Positions 25,156 through 36,925 of a stretch of 64,000 nt of DNA are shown one piece after another. Made by a program: the position numbers and the translations under genes. Under the pieces are notes generated by a model that saw only the letters and a list, made by a program, of their open reading frames with translations, had not been told where the DNA came from and ran no database searches. Source of the stretch: Lolium rigidum (lineage: Eukaryota > Streptophyta > Magnoliopsida > Poales > Poaceae); assembly GCF_022539505.1 (NCBI RefSeq), contig NC_061508.1:38992256-39056255 (forward strand), written 5' to 3'. Position 1 is the stretch's first letter; every line of letters starts with the position of its first letter.

Positions 25156-26683
25156 TGATGTCTACGGGAGCTTCTATTCTTGTAGACGAGTGTTGGGCCT
25201 CCAAGAGCGAGAGGTTTGTAGAACGGCGAGCAAGTTTCCCTTAAGTGGATCACCCAAGGTTTATCGATCTCGGGGAGGAAGAGGTCAAAGATATCCCTCT
25301 CATGCAACCCCTGCAACCACAAAGCAAGAAGTCTCTTGTGTCCCCAACACACCTAATAGGTGCACTAGTTCGGCGAAGAGATAGTGAAATACAGGTGGTA
25401 TGAATGTATATGAGCAGTAGCAACGGCACCAGAAAAGTGCTTTGCCCAGGACTAGCATGTAGTTGATGGTGGTGATATAGCAGGCAATACAGATACAGTA
25501 AAACGATGAAACAAGCGGCGATATCAGTATTTAGGAACAAGGCCTAGGGATCATACTTTCACTAGTGGACTCTCTCAACATTGATCACATAACGGAATAA
25601 ATAGATAGATGCTAGACTCTACACCCTCTTGTTGGATGATGAACACCACTAAGCGTGTAGGATTACACGAACCCTCAATGCCGGAGTTAACAAGCTCCAC
25701 AATTCAATGTTCATATTTAAATAACCTTAGAATGCACGACGGATCAACACAACTAAACCAAGTACTAACATAGCATGCACACTGTCACCTTCACGCTACG
25801 AAAGGAGGAATAGATCACATCAATACTATCATAGCAATAGTTAACTTCATAATCTACAAGAGATCACAATCATAGCCTACGCCAAGTACTAACACGGTGC
25901 ACACACTGTCACCATTACACCGTGCAGGAGGAATAAACTACTTTAATAACATCACTAGAGTAGCACATAGATAAATAGTGATACAAAACTCATATGAATC
26001 TCAATCATGTAAGGCAGCTCATGAGATTATTGTATTGAAGTACATGGGAGAGAGATTAACCACATAGCTACAGCGGAGCCCTCAGCCTCGGGGGTGAATT
26101 ACTCCCTCCTCATCATGGAGGCAGCGATGGCGGTGAAGATGGCGGTGGAGACGGCGGTGGAGATGACTCCGGGAAATTCCCCGTCCCGGCGGGGTGCCGG
26201 AACAGAGAGTTCGTCCCCCGGAGTGGAGTTTCGCGATGGCGGCGGCGCCCACGGAGTCTTTCCGGAGTTTCGTCAATTGGTACTGCGTTTTTAGGTCGAA
26301 AGGGATTATATAGGCGAAGAGGCGGCGCGGGGAGGGTCGACGGGGTGGCCTCCTCATAGGGGGGCGCGGCCAGGGGCTGGCCCGCGCGGCCCACCCTCCT
26401 GGTGGCTCCCTGGCTCTCCTCCGACTCTTCTTCGGTGTTCTGGAGCCTTCCGGGAAAAATAAGATCTTTGGCGTTGATTTCGTCCAATTCCGAGAATATT
26501 GCCCGAACAGCCTTTCTGGAACCAAAAACAGCAGAAAACGAGAGACCGCACTTGTGGCATCTTGTTAATAGGTTAGTTCCGGAAAACGCATAATAATGAC
26601 ATAAAGTGTGAGCAAAACATGTCGGTATTGTCATAAAACAAGCATGGAACATCAGAAATTATAGATACGTTGGAGACGTATCA
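25156..26683 (-). repeat. 5' LTR of element C
   Basis: 1,528 bp, nearly identical to 4,875-6,400. Most differences are of the CAG versus CGAG or CGG kind, for example GACAGTG at 4,904 against GACGAGTG at 25,185. Confidence 0.92.
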
Positions 26684-28818
26684 CTTACTTCTTGCGAGTG
26701 CATTATTAAAACTGCTGAGCCCATCTTAATGGCTATAAAGAAAGAACTTCTTGAGAGATAACCCACGTGTTTGTTTTACTACAGTAATTTTGTTTTATAT
26801 TTGTGTCTTGGAAGTTGTTACTATTGTAGCAACTTCTCCTTATCTTTATTTTATTGCATTGTTGTGCCAAGTAAAGTCTTTGATAGCAAGGTTGATACTA
26901 GATTTGGATTACTTGCGCGAAAGCAGTTTACGTCCGTCACGAATTTGGGCAGGGTTCTCTGTAGGTAACTCAGAAAAATCTGCAAATTTACGTGCGTGAT
27001 CCTCAGATATGTACGCAACTTTTATTAAATTTGAGCATTTTCATTTGAGCAAGTCTGGTGCCTCTTAAAAATTCATCTTTACGGACTGTTCTGTTTTGAC
27101 AGATTCTGCCTTTTCTTTCGCATTGCTTCTTTTGCTATGTTGGACGGATTTCTTTGTTCCATTAACTTCCAGTAGCTTTGAGCAATGTCCAGAAGTGTTA
27201 AGAATGAGTGTGTCACCTCTGAACATGTGAATTTTGATTATGCACTAACCCTCTAATGAGTTTGCTTTGAGTTTGGTGTGAAGGAAGTTTTCAAGGGTCA
27301 AGAGAGGAGGATGATATATGATCAAGAATAGTGAAAAGTCTAAGCTTGGGGATGCCCCCATGGTTCATCCCTGCATATTTCAAGAAGACTCAAGCATCTA
27401 AGCTTGGGGATGCCCAAGGCATCCCCTTCTTCATCAACAATTTATCAGGTTTATTCTCTTGAAACTATATTTTTATTCGGTCACATCTTATGTACTTTAC
27501 TTGGAGCGTCTGTTTGTTTCTATTTTCGTTTTTGTTTGAATAAATGCATGCTTGTTTGGGAGAGAGACACGCTCCGCTGTTGCATATGAACACATGTGTT
27601 CTTAGCTTTATTCTTAATGTTCATGGCGAAGGTTGAAACTGCTTCGTTAATTGTTATATGGTTGGAAACGGAAAATGCTTCATGTGGTAATTGGTATAAT
27701 GTCTTGAATAATTTGATACTTGGCAATTGTTTTTCTCATGTTTAAGCTCTTGCATCATATACTTTGCACTTATTAGTGAAGAAATACATAGAGCTTGCTA
27801 AAATTTGGTTTGCATGATTGGTCTGTCTAAGGTCTAGATATTTTCTAGTAAGGGTCGAACAACAAGGAAGACGGTGTAGAGTCTTATAATGCTTACAATA
27901 TGTCTTTTATGTGAGTTTTGCTGTACCGGTTCATACTTGTGTTTGTTTTAAACAACCTTGCTAGCCTAAACCTTGTATCGAGAGGGAATACTTCTCATGC
28001 ATACAAAATCCTTGAGCCAAACACTATGCCATTTGTGTCCACCATACCTACCTACCACATGGTATTTCTCCGCCATTCCAAAGTAAATTGCTTGAGTGCT
28101 ACCTTTAAATTTCTGTTCTTAATCTTTGCAATATATAGCTCATGGGACAAATAGCCTAAAAACTATTGTGGTATTGAATATGTACTTATGTATCTTATCT
28201 CTTATAAGTTGCTTGTTGAGCGATAACCATGTTCCTGGGGACGCCATCAACACTTTGTTGAATATCATGTGAGTTGCTATGCATGTTCGTCTTGTCTGAA
28301 GTAAGGGCGATTTACCATGAGTTGAATGGTTAGAGCATGCATATTGTTAGAGAAGAACATTGGGCCGCTAACTAAAGCCATGATTCATGGTGGAAGTTTC
28401 AGTTTTGGACAACAATCCTCAATCTCTTATGAGAATATTAATTGTTGCTAAATGCTTATGCATTAAAGAGGAGTCCATTATCTGTTGTCTATGTTGCCCC
28501 GGTATGGATGTCTAAGTTGAGAATAATCAAAAGCGAGAAATCCAATGCGAGCTTTCTCCTTAGACCTTTGTACGAGCGGCATAGAGGTACCCCTTTGTGA
28601 CACTTGGTTAAAACATATGTATTGCGATGATAATCCAGGTAATCCGAGCTAATTAGGACAAGGTGCGGGCACTATTGGTATACTATGCATGAGGCTTGCA
28701 ACTTGTAGGATATAATTTACATGATACATATGCTTTATTACTACCGTTGACAAAATTGTTTCTTGTTTTCAAAACAAAAGCTCTAGCACAAATATAGCAA
28801 TCAATGCTTCCCTCTTCG
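26684..28818 (+). other. 3' noncoding domain of element A
   Basis: It begins with the second CTTAC target copy of C and continues A's sequence to a junction near 28,820, where it jumps into an LTR of element B. No gene is seen. Two exact copies of CTAAGCTTGGGGATGC, the word that serves as 3' polypurine tract in B, occur at 27,340-27,355 and 27,398-27,413. Confidence 0.75.
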
Positions 28819-29033
28819 AAGTACTTTGGTTGTGTTGTGCAGGTTCCACGTTGGCGCCGGAATCCCTGGTGTTGCGCCGCACTACACTCCACCGCCATCA
28901 ACCTTCAACGTGCTTCTTGGCTCCTACTGGTTCGATAAACCTTGGTTTCTTACTGAGGGAAAACTTGCCGCTGTATGCATGACACCTTCCTCTTGGGGTT
29001 CCCAACGGGCACGTCGACTGCGTGCTAACATCA
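28819..29033 (+). repeat. 5' LTR of element B, last 215 bp only
   Basis: It matches 41,545-41,759 of the 3' LTR and ends in CA just before the primer site. The left edge is a deletion junction joined through the shared bases AAG. Confidence 0.85.
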
Positions 29034-29044
29034 AGACTTTTTTC

Positions 29045-29062
29045 TGGCGTCGTTGCCGGGGA
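29045..29062 (+). promoter_or_regulatory. Primer binding site of B (tRNA-Asp, one mismatch)
   Basis: TGGCGTCGTTGCCGGGGA differs from the tRNA-Asp complement by one C-to-T change and lies 11 bp from the LTR end. No second partial copy is seen here, unlike in A and C. Confidence 0.8.
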
Positions 29063-29158
29063 GATCAAGACACGCTGCAAGGGGAGTCTCCACCTCGAAT
29101 CTCTTTACTTTGTTTTTGCCTTGCTTTATTTTATTTAGTACTTTGTTTGCTGCATTAT

Positions 29159-30331
29159 TGTTGACTGCCAAAACCCACCGGCGGGCAGCGACTGTCAACA
29201 CGGTAGAGCCGGGAAGAGCCTAGAGCTGCGGCTGGCTGAGACCCCTCCGAGCGACGGCCCGCAATGCTCTTCTGGTCACACATCCGATGCGAAGTGCAAG
29301 GGTGTGCCACCTGACCTATACCTGGTCAGGAAGGTGATGGGGATGCCTCGCTTAGTTTCCTGCATGGCATTCACGTAAACATTAAATACGAGCCTCGATC
29401 GGCTCTCAGGTTATCCTGTGAATCGGCTCAAAGAGCCGATCCACCCATGATTCGTACGGGGTGCACGAATATATGGTGATCCTGCTTGATCAAGATAAAG
29501 CTAATTAGATCTACGACGATTTAGGGTTTTCACCGCATAATCGGATCATCCTACTCCAGGTTGGGCCTCGCGGCCACGCACGGTGATCATAAGCCGATCC
29601 TAAACAAGGCCTAAAAACCAACATGAAGTTGATCCTCGGAACATCCTGTTTAGGACTTGCGAACGCCACCCTACGTGCCGCTGGATCCTCCCCCCCTTTG
29701 TAAGGCCTAACTATTGCAGATATTAAACTAATCCTTGCGGAACAAGGAGCAATCGTAACGGATCAGATCTACTAAATAAAGATCAAGCGGGGTGCCGCCC
29801 CCACACCTGAGATAGGTGTGAGGGCGGCTAGACATACAAGGGTTGCACTACGTAAGCATGTTATACGAAGAACTATGCTAACCCTAACACATCTATGATA
29901 ACTACGTTGCTCGCCATCAAAGACGCTTCAGTACGAGCAACGCATGGACAACGTGGGGCTTGTGCTGCCTAGATCGCAAGATGCGATCTAGGCAGCATGT
30001 CGCTTACCTGATAGAAACCCTCGAGACGAAGGAGTTGGCGATGCGCCGAGATTGGTTTGTTTTGGGTTGAACGTGAGTTGTTGTTTTTATTCCATAAACC
30101 CTAGATACATATTTATAGTCCAGGGGACTTTCTAATTCGGACGTGCACCTAACCGTGCACGAGTAAAACTCTAACTTTTAATCTAAGATGCGATCTACTA
30201 TATTACAGATACATGGGCAATTCAGCCCAACTTCGTGCATAAGGCCAATTCTTGTTCTTCCTTCCATATATATCTTCAAGTCTATCTCAATCATGGCCCA
30301 CCTCTGACTCGGTCAAATTCTGGTGATAACA
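29159..30331 (-). repeat. 3' LTR of element E
   Basis: 1,173 bp, nearly identical to 35,640-36,806. It has a minus-strand TATA-like word (TATAAAT, 30,117-30,111) and, further along the transcript, a perfect hairpin at 29,963-29,997 (16-bp arms, 3-base loop). A second smaller hairpin is at 29,422-29,440 (ATCGGCTC, loop AAA, GAGCCGAT). Confidence 0.92.
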
Positions 30332-30606
30332 CATGCCCCCCTGGTTTTGGAATTGGTAATTCCAAAATCACTCTGTTTTCCTTTGTCGGGTCATGTCGTG
30401 GCAGAACCGTTGCAGTATCCTTCATCATGATGCCCTGCCTTCTCAACTTCTCCGCGTGAACTGGCAGTTTTTTTTTCTTTAGGCACCACTTCCTCGGAAA
30501 CTGCTGTGGCATTGAATTTCCACTATATCCCCTTTTATTTAACCGCTGCGAACAGTTCTCCTCTGCATCTCCTTCGCATTAGCACTCCAAAAGCCCTCCT
30601 GCCACC

Positions 30607-31128
30607 ATGTCTTCTTCCTCCTCTGCTCCATCGGATCCTTCCAGCCAGTCCTCCACATCCCGTGAGCCGACGCCGGAGTACAACCCGGCGAGAGGTCCAC
30701 GCGGCGAACATCCGCCGCGCCATTGCGGCCGGGGAGGAGTCGGACCATGACTTCTCCATCCGGTCCGAGGACGATCGGTCCTCGACGGACGGGGAGAGCG
30801 ACCTCCGCTTCCTCGCCAACGGGGAATCGGAGGAGGGGAGCGATGACGATCGCTTCCCACAGGATGACTTCACCTCCTCCGAGGGGTGGAGGAGGAGGAA
30901 GAGGAGGAGGAGGACGACGACGACGGCTCCTCCGACGAGCCGCCGGCCAGCGGTTCCGCCCTTGGCCGGGCAATCTTAGCGACTTCGACGGCCGATGAGG
31001 ACGACGCTGACGAAGAAGATGAAGACAACGAGGGCCCGGTCGGCGGCCATTGGAGCGACGACGAGCCCGCCGGGAGCAGCGCCGACAGTGGCGACGACGG
31101 CGACGACGAGGGCAGTGATGGCCCGTAG
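30607..31128 (+). pseudogene. Antisense ORF of element E (acidic protein), frameshifted
   Basis: It lies on the opposite strand to the element's own genes, between the polypurine tract side and the gag-protease remains. The ATG at 30,607 has a strong plant/animal-type context (GCCACCATG). The opening is Ser-rich (MSSSSSAPSDPSS), then an acidic segment with SDHDFSIRSEDDRSSTDGES, then a Glu/Asp-rich tail ending GDDEGSDGP at a TAG. Two frame changes, one near 30,690 and a compensating one near 30,885, separate the three parts. Similar acidic antisense ORFs are known in Tat-branch elements and their function is not established. The GC content is much higher than in the neighbouring element sequence. 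Confidence 0.6.
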
Positions 31129-32270
31129 ATAGGACCTCTAGAATAGGGCCAGCAGTAGTAGATGGGGCAATGATCCCCTAGTATTTCCTTTTGAGAGCAA
31201 TTAGCTCTTTATGTAAGAAATCTCGCCTATCAATGAAGAACTTTTCCCCAATTTGATTCTGCCGATTTCTTCTGAGTTTAATTGAGCCGATTCCCTCTTC
31301 TACTGACCTTGCCGATTCGTCCCCTTTGCCAATGCGTATTGAACCGATAGCACCGCATCGGTTCTTCGAAATTCACCTTTCCCTTCTTCAACTGATGATT
31401 TTCTAAATCTGGTGGAAAATGCAGGATCTTCAGGGAAACCTTTGAACTTTTCCAACCAAATACAATAATCCTCTTCAGTACTCATCATTGTGAAGAAGGT
31501 TGCAATGAAGGAGCAGCCGATGGTATCCCCATCGGCTCTTTAAACAGAGTAAAAGAGAGCATCCACCAGGCCTGCTGCCCCCCGAGCCCTACTCGAGCCT
31601 GCTGCCCCCCGAGCCTTACTCGAGGCGAGAATGTCAGAGAGAATGCGCCAAAGCCGATCCTCTTTCTTCCTCAGACAGCCGATAATCTTCCGTTTCAGCT
31701 GAACTAGCCCCGAGAGATTGGAAATCCTCGACAAAAAAGGTTCGAAAACCCGGATCGGCTCGAAGCCGCTGAAGAAATTCCCATTGTTTTATTCCCTCGG
31801 AGCAACAGAAGGCACCACCGTTGGCCTGGATTTGGTGGAGACTCGATAAACATCGCATAATTCCACTAGAGTCGATGGCTGCGCATCGGCTGTTTCTCAA
31901 TTCTAAAGTCGATGCCCTTGCATCGGCTGTAAAAATTTTTTTTTTTTTACCGGCCGATTTTCTCCTATCGGCCCCCAGTATTTCATTGCACACATGTACC
32001 CCTGCATCTGTTCCCATGTTTAGGTGCCCCCCGAGCCGAAGCTATCAAAGAATGGCAGATATCGGCTCGCGTAATTCGCACGTCGGCTCCTGATAGGGTC
32101 AAGGGCGAACACAAGCAGAACATGTGGTGAGGATAATTTTGGCCGATTGCTGGGATCGGCCTCCATAATGATTGGAGCGCTGACTGAAGGTTCTGTAATG
32201 TCCCTTCATAGACCTTTGGGGCCGATCAACAAGGATCAGCCTCGCCAAGTTGCACATCGCTTCGCTTCAA
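31129..32270 (-). other. Noncoding zone of element E, rich in GCCGAT/ATCGGC
   Basis: No gene. The hexamer GCCGAT or its complement recurs many times (for example near 31,260, 31,310, 31,519, 31,650, 31,750, 31,965, 32,060, 32,150 and 32,220) and also occurs in the LTRs. A complete element would be expected to have its polymerase in this interval, so a large internal loss is likely. A poly-T run is at about 31,935-31,948. Confidence 0.6.
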
Positions 32271-35200
32271 CTACATGGTCAAGCCAGTGGATAAAACCAG
32301 CTTAACCCTTCCCTTTGTCACATCGATGCGCTCGCAGTCGTCCAAGTTGATGCCTGAGAGGGGTTCTTGGCCTGCTGCTTCCCATGCGTTCATGCCAGCC
32401 GTTGAAATTTCGGCTGAGTCATCGGCCTGGACGACCTCTACCTCATCTCCATCCCACTGTATTATGCATTGGTGCATCGTGGAGGGAATACAGCAGTTGG
32501 CGTGGATCCAATCTCTTCCCAGCAGCACAGCATAACTGCTCGTGCTATCAACGATGAAGAACGTTGTAGGGATAGTTTTCCTTCCTACGGTCAGATCCAC
32601 ATTCAGAACTCCTTGTGCCTCAGACGCTTGGCCGTTGAAATCGCTCAATGTTACGTTGGTCTTGATTAGATCCGAGCTAGAGCGTCCCGGCCCGACGTAG
32701 CATAGAGTACGGCATGATGTTAGCTCGCCGCTCCGGTGTCCACCGAGCATCTTATTTATAGGCCTCCCATCGATATATCCTCGCAAGTACAGGGCCTTCA
32801 GATGCCTGTAGCTCTTTTCTCGTGGCTTCTCAAAGATAACCGGCCGTGGGCCGCAGTCAAGTTGTGCCACGGATGTCTCATCTAACCCTGGAGCACTGAA
32901 CTCTGAAGGGAGGATGAACACCATGTTCGTGCCAGCCGATGTTTCATCATCGGCTTTCTTTTGCTTGGGACGCCACTCCATTCTCCGTGGACGACCCTCT
33001 TCATCCAGGGCTCGCTGAACCTTTGCAGCCAGATCAGGCCGTGCCTTTCTTAGCGTATGCAGGTATAACCTTTCGGCTTCCTCCAGGCCGCGCAACCGCT
33101 GAACCCTGCGTTTTTGCGAACGGCTGAGTCCGTCAGGGCACCACCTTGGACGGTGGTACCTGTCTTCATCATCTTCTAGTCCCCCGTCTTCGGAATCCTC
33201 AAGATCTGCCCAACGAGGTGACTCAGCGCGTTTGCTTTGTGGCGGGAGTGGCCCTAAGCGCTTGAACACAGACACGTTGGCTGCCTCCTTCTTCTTCTGG
33301 TTGCATTATCGGGCAATTGCCGATTGTGGGCAATCGGCTCATTCCTGAATCCCAGCAGTATCTGAAGAAAGGGCAATCCCAGTGTCTGGCGTTGTCATCT
33401 TGCTCCCTTGACCTATCCGTGGCACGGCGCTCGCACTCCTCCTCATCGCGATCATGCCGACGATGTCTTCTGGCTTCTCTAGCCAGACGATCTCCTTCAT
33501 CATCATAGTTGGACCGTCGGCGTTGGTCATACTGACTCACATATTTGTTGAGGAGGTGATCAGAGAGAGGTCGTTGATATCTTATGTTCTTCACCTCTCC
33601 CTCTGTGACGTAGCGCTTACCATCATGATGGAGCCGATCGCGTGGAGCGGCCTCCTTTGTGTCCTTGCTATGAGAGCAGCTGCCCTCATCTCCATCTTTG
33701 CCAGAGTGGTTTCCAGGTCCTACCATGTTGATGCTGAACGAGGGACCTGGCTGGCAACCCTCGGGGTAGGTGACTTCTACCATGTTAACGGCGGGGAAGG
33801 GTTGGGTGTCGACCTTCATGGCGTACTGGTTGAAAATTAAACGCCCCTTCTCTATCGCCGCTTGGATGTGCTGACGCCACACCCTGCAGTCGTTGGTGGC
33901 ATGGGAGAGCGAGTTGTGGAATTTGCAGTATGGCTTTCCGCTCAGCTCTTGCGCCGTGGGGAACTTGAGACCTTCAGGAATCGTCAACTGTTTCTCCTTG
34001 ACCAGGAGGTCGAAGATTTGTTCAGTCTTGGTCACGTCAAAATCAAATCCCACGGGCGGCCCTGGTGGCTTTACCCATTTGCGGGACACGGGGTTCCTCC
34101 CCGAGTCCACTCGGCCACCTGCTACTTCTTGGTCTCCCGCAGGAACTTCGTCTTCCTCCGCATCGACCGGGACTACTGCACGCTTGAACTTGTCTTGGTA
34201 CGAGTCCGGGTGGCGCTGTTCATATGCTGATAGTTTCGAACCATGTGCGCCGGCGAGGATAATCCGCTTGGGAGGCCGTGTCCTTGAGCTGTGTTGCAAG
34301 GCCGGCTATCGCCAATTCGATCTGCTTCCTTTTCGGTTATACGAACCAAATAACATCGGTTCCTAAGATTCTCGAAGCGGCTGGATGTACTCTGTCACCG
34401 TTTCTCCGCGCTTCGACGTAGTTGTGCTAGATCGGCAATGTCTGGACTCGGAAGCTTACGAATGGTATTGCATATGGAACTGCTCTTCCAATTGCTTCCA
34501 AGACCGGATGGAGTTTGCTCGGCAAAGAGGTGTACCATCCAAAAGCCGATCCCGTGAGGGACTGTGAAAAGAGCCTCACGCGTAGCTGATCCGACACTGA
34601 AGCCGGTCCTAGTTGCGCCAAATATCGGCCGACGTGCTCGATGGAGCTGGAGCCATCCGATCCACTGAATTTGGAGAAGTCAGGGAGCCGATATTTAGGT
34701 GGCGGCGGGATCATCTCGTACTCGTCGGGGTACGGCTTGGAATAGCCGATTGCCCTTCTTTTCGGCACCATGCCGAACTGGTCTCGCATGGTACTGATCT
34801 GATCCGCTGTGCTGGCTGCAGGAGTTGCACTCTGAAGATTCGCCGGGGTGGCGTACTTAGCCAGCCATGTTTGCTTTTCCAGCTCTGAGCCAACTGCAGG
34901 AGCTGGGCTCTGGAGTTTCGTCGGGGTGGCATACTTAGTTAGCCACGTCTGCTTCTCAAGCTCTGTCGCTGACGTTCCTCCTGTCTTCGCCGGAGTCCCT
35001 GATATTGTGGCCTGGTTTGAGAGTGCCCAGTTGCCACAATCTGGCACATACGTGCACGCGTATCCTTGAGGGATCTCCTTAGGCGCCTCAGCCAAGAACT
35101 GGTAGTCACTAGGGTCACCACCGATCTTGTAGACAACGAATGCCGGTGTAGCCGGCACTTCAGCCGGTGCTGCCAACGCATATGGCAGCGGTGGACGGGA

Positions 35201-35577
35201 CCCGGAGTGGCAACTCTCCTTGATGCGTCCCGAGAGCTGGTCCCGACGGCGAGTACCGGTGGCTCATGATCTCTCGGATCACGCGCGGAGCGAGACGCTC
35301 CAACACGTTGACCAAGTTTTCGAGTGGCGGTGTAGCGAGTGAGCCACCAAGTAGTTGATCTCCTCGCCGCAGGCCCCGGTGCGTTCCTCCGACGGGGCAG
35401 AGAGGTCTATCCCATCGAGTGCACCTTGCGGCGAGAATCCCTTCCATCTGATGCCATGGGAACGGGTTCTCTGAAAAGAGCCGATGAGGTCGGCTTCGAG
35501 GGTGACCTTGATCTCGTCGTATCTTTTCTTGAGCTCGTCAGGCAGCTCCTCGTAGGTGACTGGCGTGCCGTCCGCCA
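32271..35577 (-). pseudogene. gag-protease region of element E, broken
   Basis: The structural and protease part of a Gypsy retrotransposon. The likely start is the ATG at 35,577 (MADGTPVTYEELPDELKKRY). The capsid-like segment around 34,500-34,640 has PDFSKFSGSDGSSS and SLTGSAFGWYTSLP. The 358-aa block 34,299-33,223 has a knuckle-like CKFHNSLSHATNDC. The last 334-aa block (33,275-32,271) is the protease region, with YIDGRPINKML and the later VLLGRDWIH. The catalytic Asp-Thr-Gly is not in this frame. It appears in another frame at about 32,740, so a frameshift has removed it from the readable protein. Several more frame changes lie near 34,450 and 35,200. Nothing after the protease is polymerase-like. 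Confidence 0.75.
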
Positions 35578-35639
35578 TCTCAGATGTAGATGGCGATGTG
35601 GTTGATGTAGACGATTGTCCCACCGAGCGTGCCAGAATG

Positions 35640-36806
35640 TGTTGACTGCCAAAACCCACCGGCGGGCAGCGACTGTCAACACGGTAGAGCCGGGAAGAGC
35701 CTAGAGCTGCGGGCCGGCTGAGACCCCTCCGAGCGACGGCCCGCAATGCTCTTCCGGTCACACGTCCGATGCGAAGTGCAGGGCGTGCCACCTGACCTAT
35801 ACCTGGTCGGGAAGGTGATGGGGATGCCTCGCTTAGTTTCCTGCATGGCATTCACGTAAACATTAAATACGAGCCTCGATCGGCTCTCGGGTTATCTCGT
35901 GAATCGGCTCAAAGAGCCGATCCACCCATGATTCGTACGGGGTGCACGAATATATGGTGATCCTGCTTGATCAAGATAAAGCTAATTAGATCTACGACGA
36001 TTTAGGGTTTTCACCGCATAATCGGATCATCCTACTCCGAGTTGGGCCTCGCGGCCACGCACGGTGATCATAAGCCGATCCTAAACAAGGCCTAAAAACC
36101 AACATGAAGTTGATCCTCGGAACATCCTGTTTAGGACTTGCGAACGCCACCCTACGTGCCGCTGGATCCTCCCCCTTTGTAAGGCCTAACTATTGCGGAT
36201 ATTAAACTAATCCTTGCGAACAAGGAGCAATCGTAACGGATCAGATCTACTAAATAAAGATCAAGCGGGTGCCGCCCCCACACCTGAGATAGGTGTGAGG
36301 GCGGCTAGACATACAAGGGTTGCACTACGTAAGCATGTTATACGAAGAACTATGCTAACCCTAACACATCTATGATAACTACGTTGCTCGCCATCAAAGA
36401 CGCTTCAGTACGAGCAACGCATGGACAACGTGGGGCTTGTGCTGCCTAGATCGCAAGATGCGATCTAGGCAGCATGTCGCTACCGATAGAAACCCTCGAG
36501 ACGAAGGAGTTGGCGATGCGCCGAGATTGGTTTGTTTTGGGTTGAACGTGAGTTGTTGTTTTTATTCCATAAACCCTAGATACATATTTATAGTCCAGGG
36601 GACTTTCTAATTCGGACGTGCACCTAACCGTGCACGAGTAAAACTCTAACTTTTAATCTAAGATGCGATCTACTATATTACAGATACATGGGCAATTCAG
36701 CCCAACTTCGTGTATAAGGCCAATTCTTGTTCTTCCTTCCATATATATCTTCAAGTCTATCTCAATCATGGCCCACCTCTGACTCGGTCAAATTCTGGTG
36801 ATAACA
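35640..36806 (-). repeat. 5' LTR of element E
   Basis: 1,167 bp copy of 29,159-30,331. The 16-bp hairpin is preserved without change at 36,440-36,474. Differences from the other copy are mostly CAGG against CGAG, CCTG against CTCG, or single-base gaps. Confidence 0.92.
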
Positions 36807-36925
36807 ATTATATCAAAACACAAAAAAATTAGTTGCTAGCTTTACTTTATTTACTGTCTTTTTTGCAATCTCCATATTAAAAACACAAAAAATTAGTTAC
36901 TTGCATTTACTTTACTTATTTCATC

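Larger units (their letters stand above)
4875..26683 (-). mobile_element. LTR retrotransposon C, inserted in A
   Basis: Flanked by CTTAC at 4,870-4,874 and 26,684-26,688. Removing it joins A's sequence smoothly, as shown by the matching unbroken stretch in C itself. On the minus strand the order is 5' LTR (26,683-25,156), tRNA-Asp primer site, gag-like gene, 3' noncoding domain, polypurine tract (6,416-6,401), 3' LTR (6,400-4,875). It belongs to the same family as A and has no polymerase. Element D sits inside its gag-like region. Confidence 0.9.
29159..36806 (-). mobile_element. Gypsy retrotransposon E (Tat-like), inserted in B
   Basis: Flanked by ATTAT at 29,154-29,158 and 36,807-36,811. 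The LTRs of 1,173 and 1,167 bp start TGTTGACTGCC and end TGATAACA on the plus strand. On the minus strand the order is 5' LTR, candidate primer site (35,634-35,617, TGGCACGCTCGGTGGGAC), gag-protease remains, a short noncoding zone, an antisense ORF, a polypurine tract (AGGGGGGCATG next to 30,331) and the 3' LTR. An antisense ORF before the 3' LTR is a known trait of Tat-branch elements such as Grande. No reverse transcriptase, RNase H or integrase is found. Confidence 0.88.
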
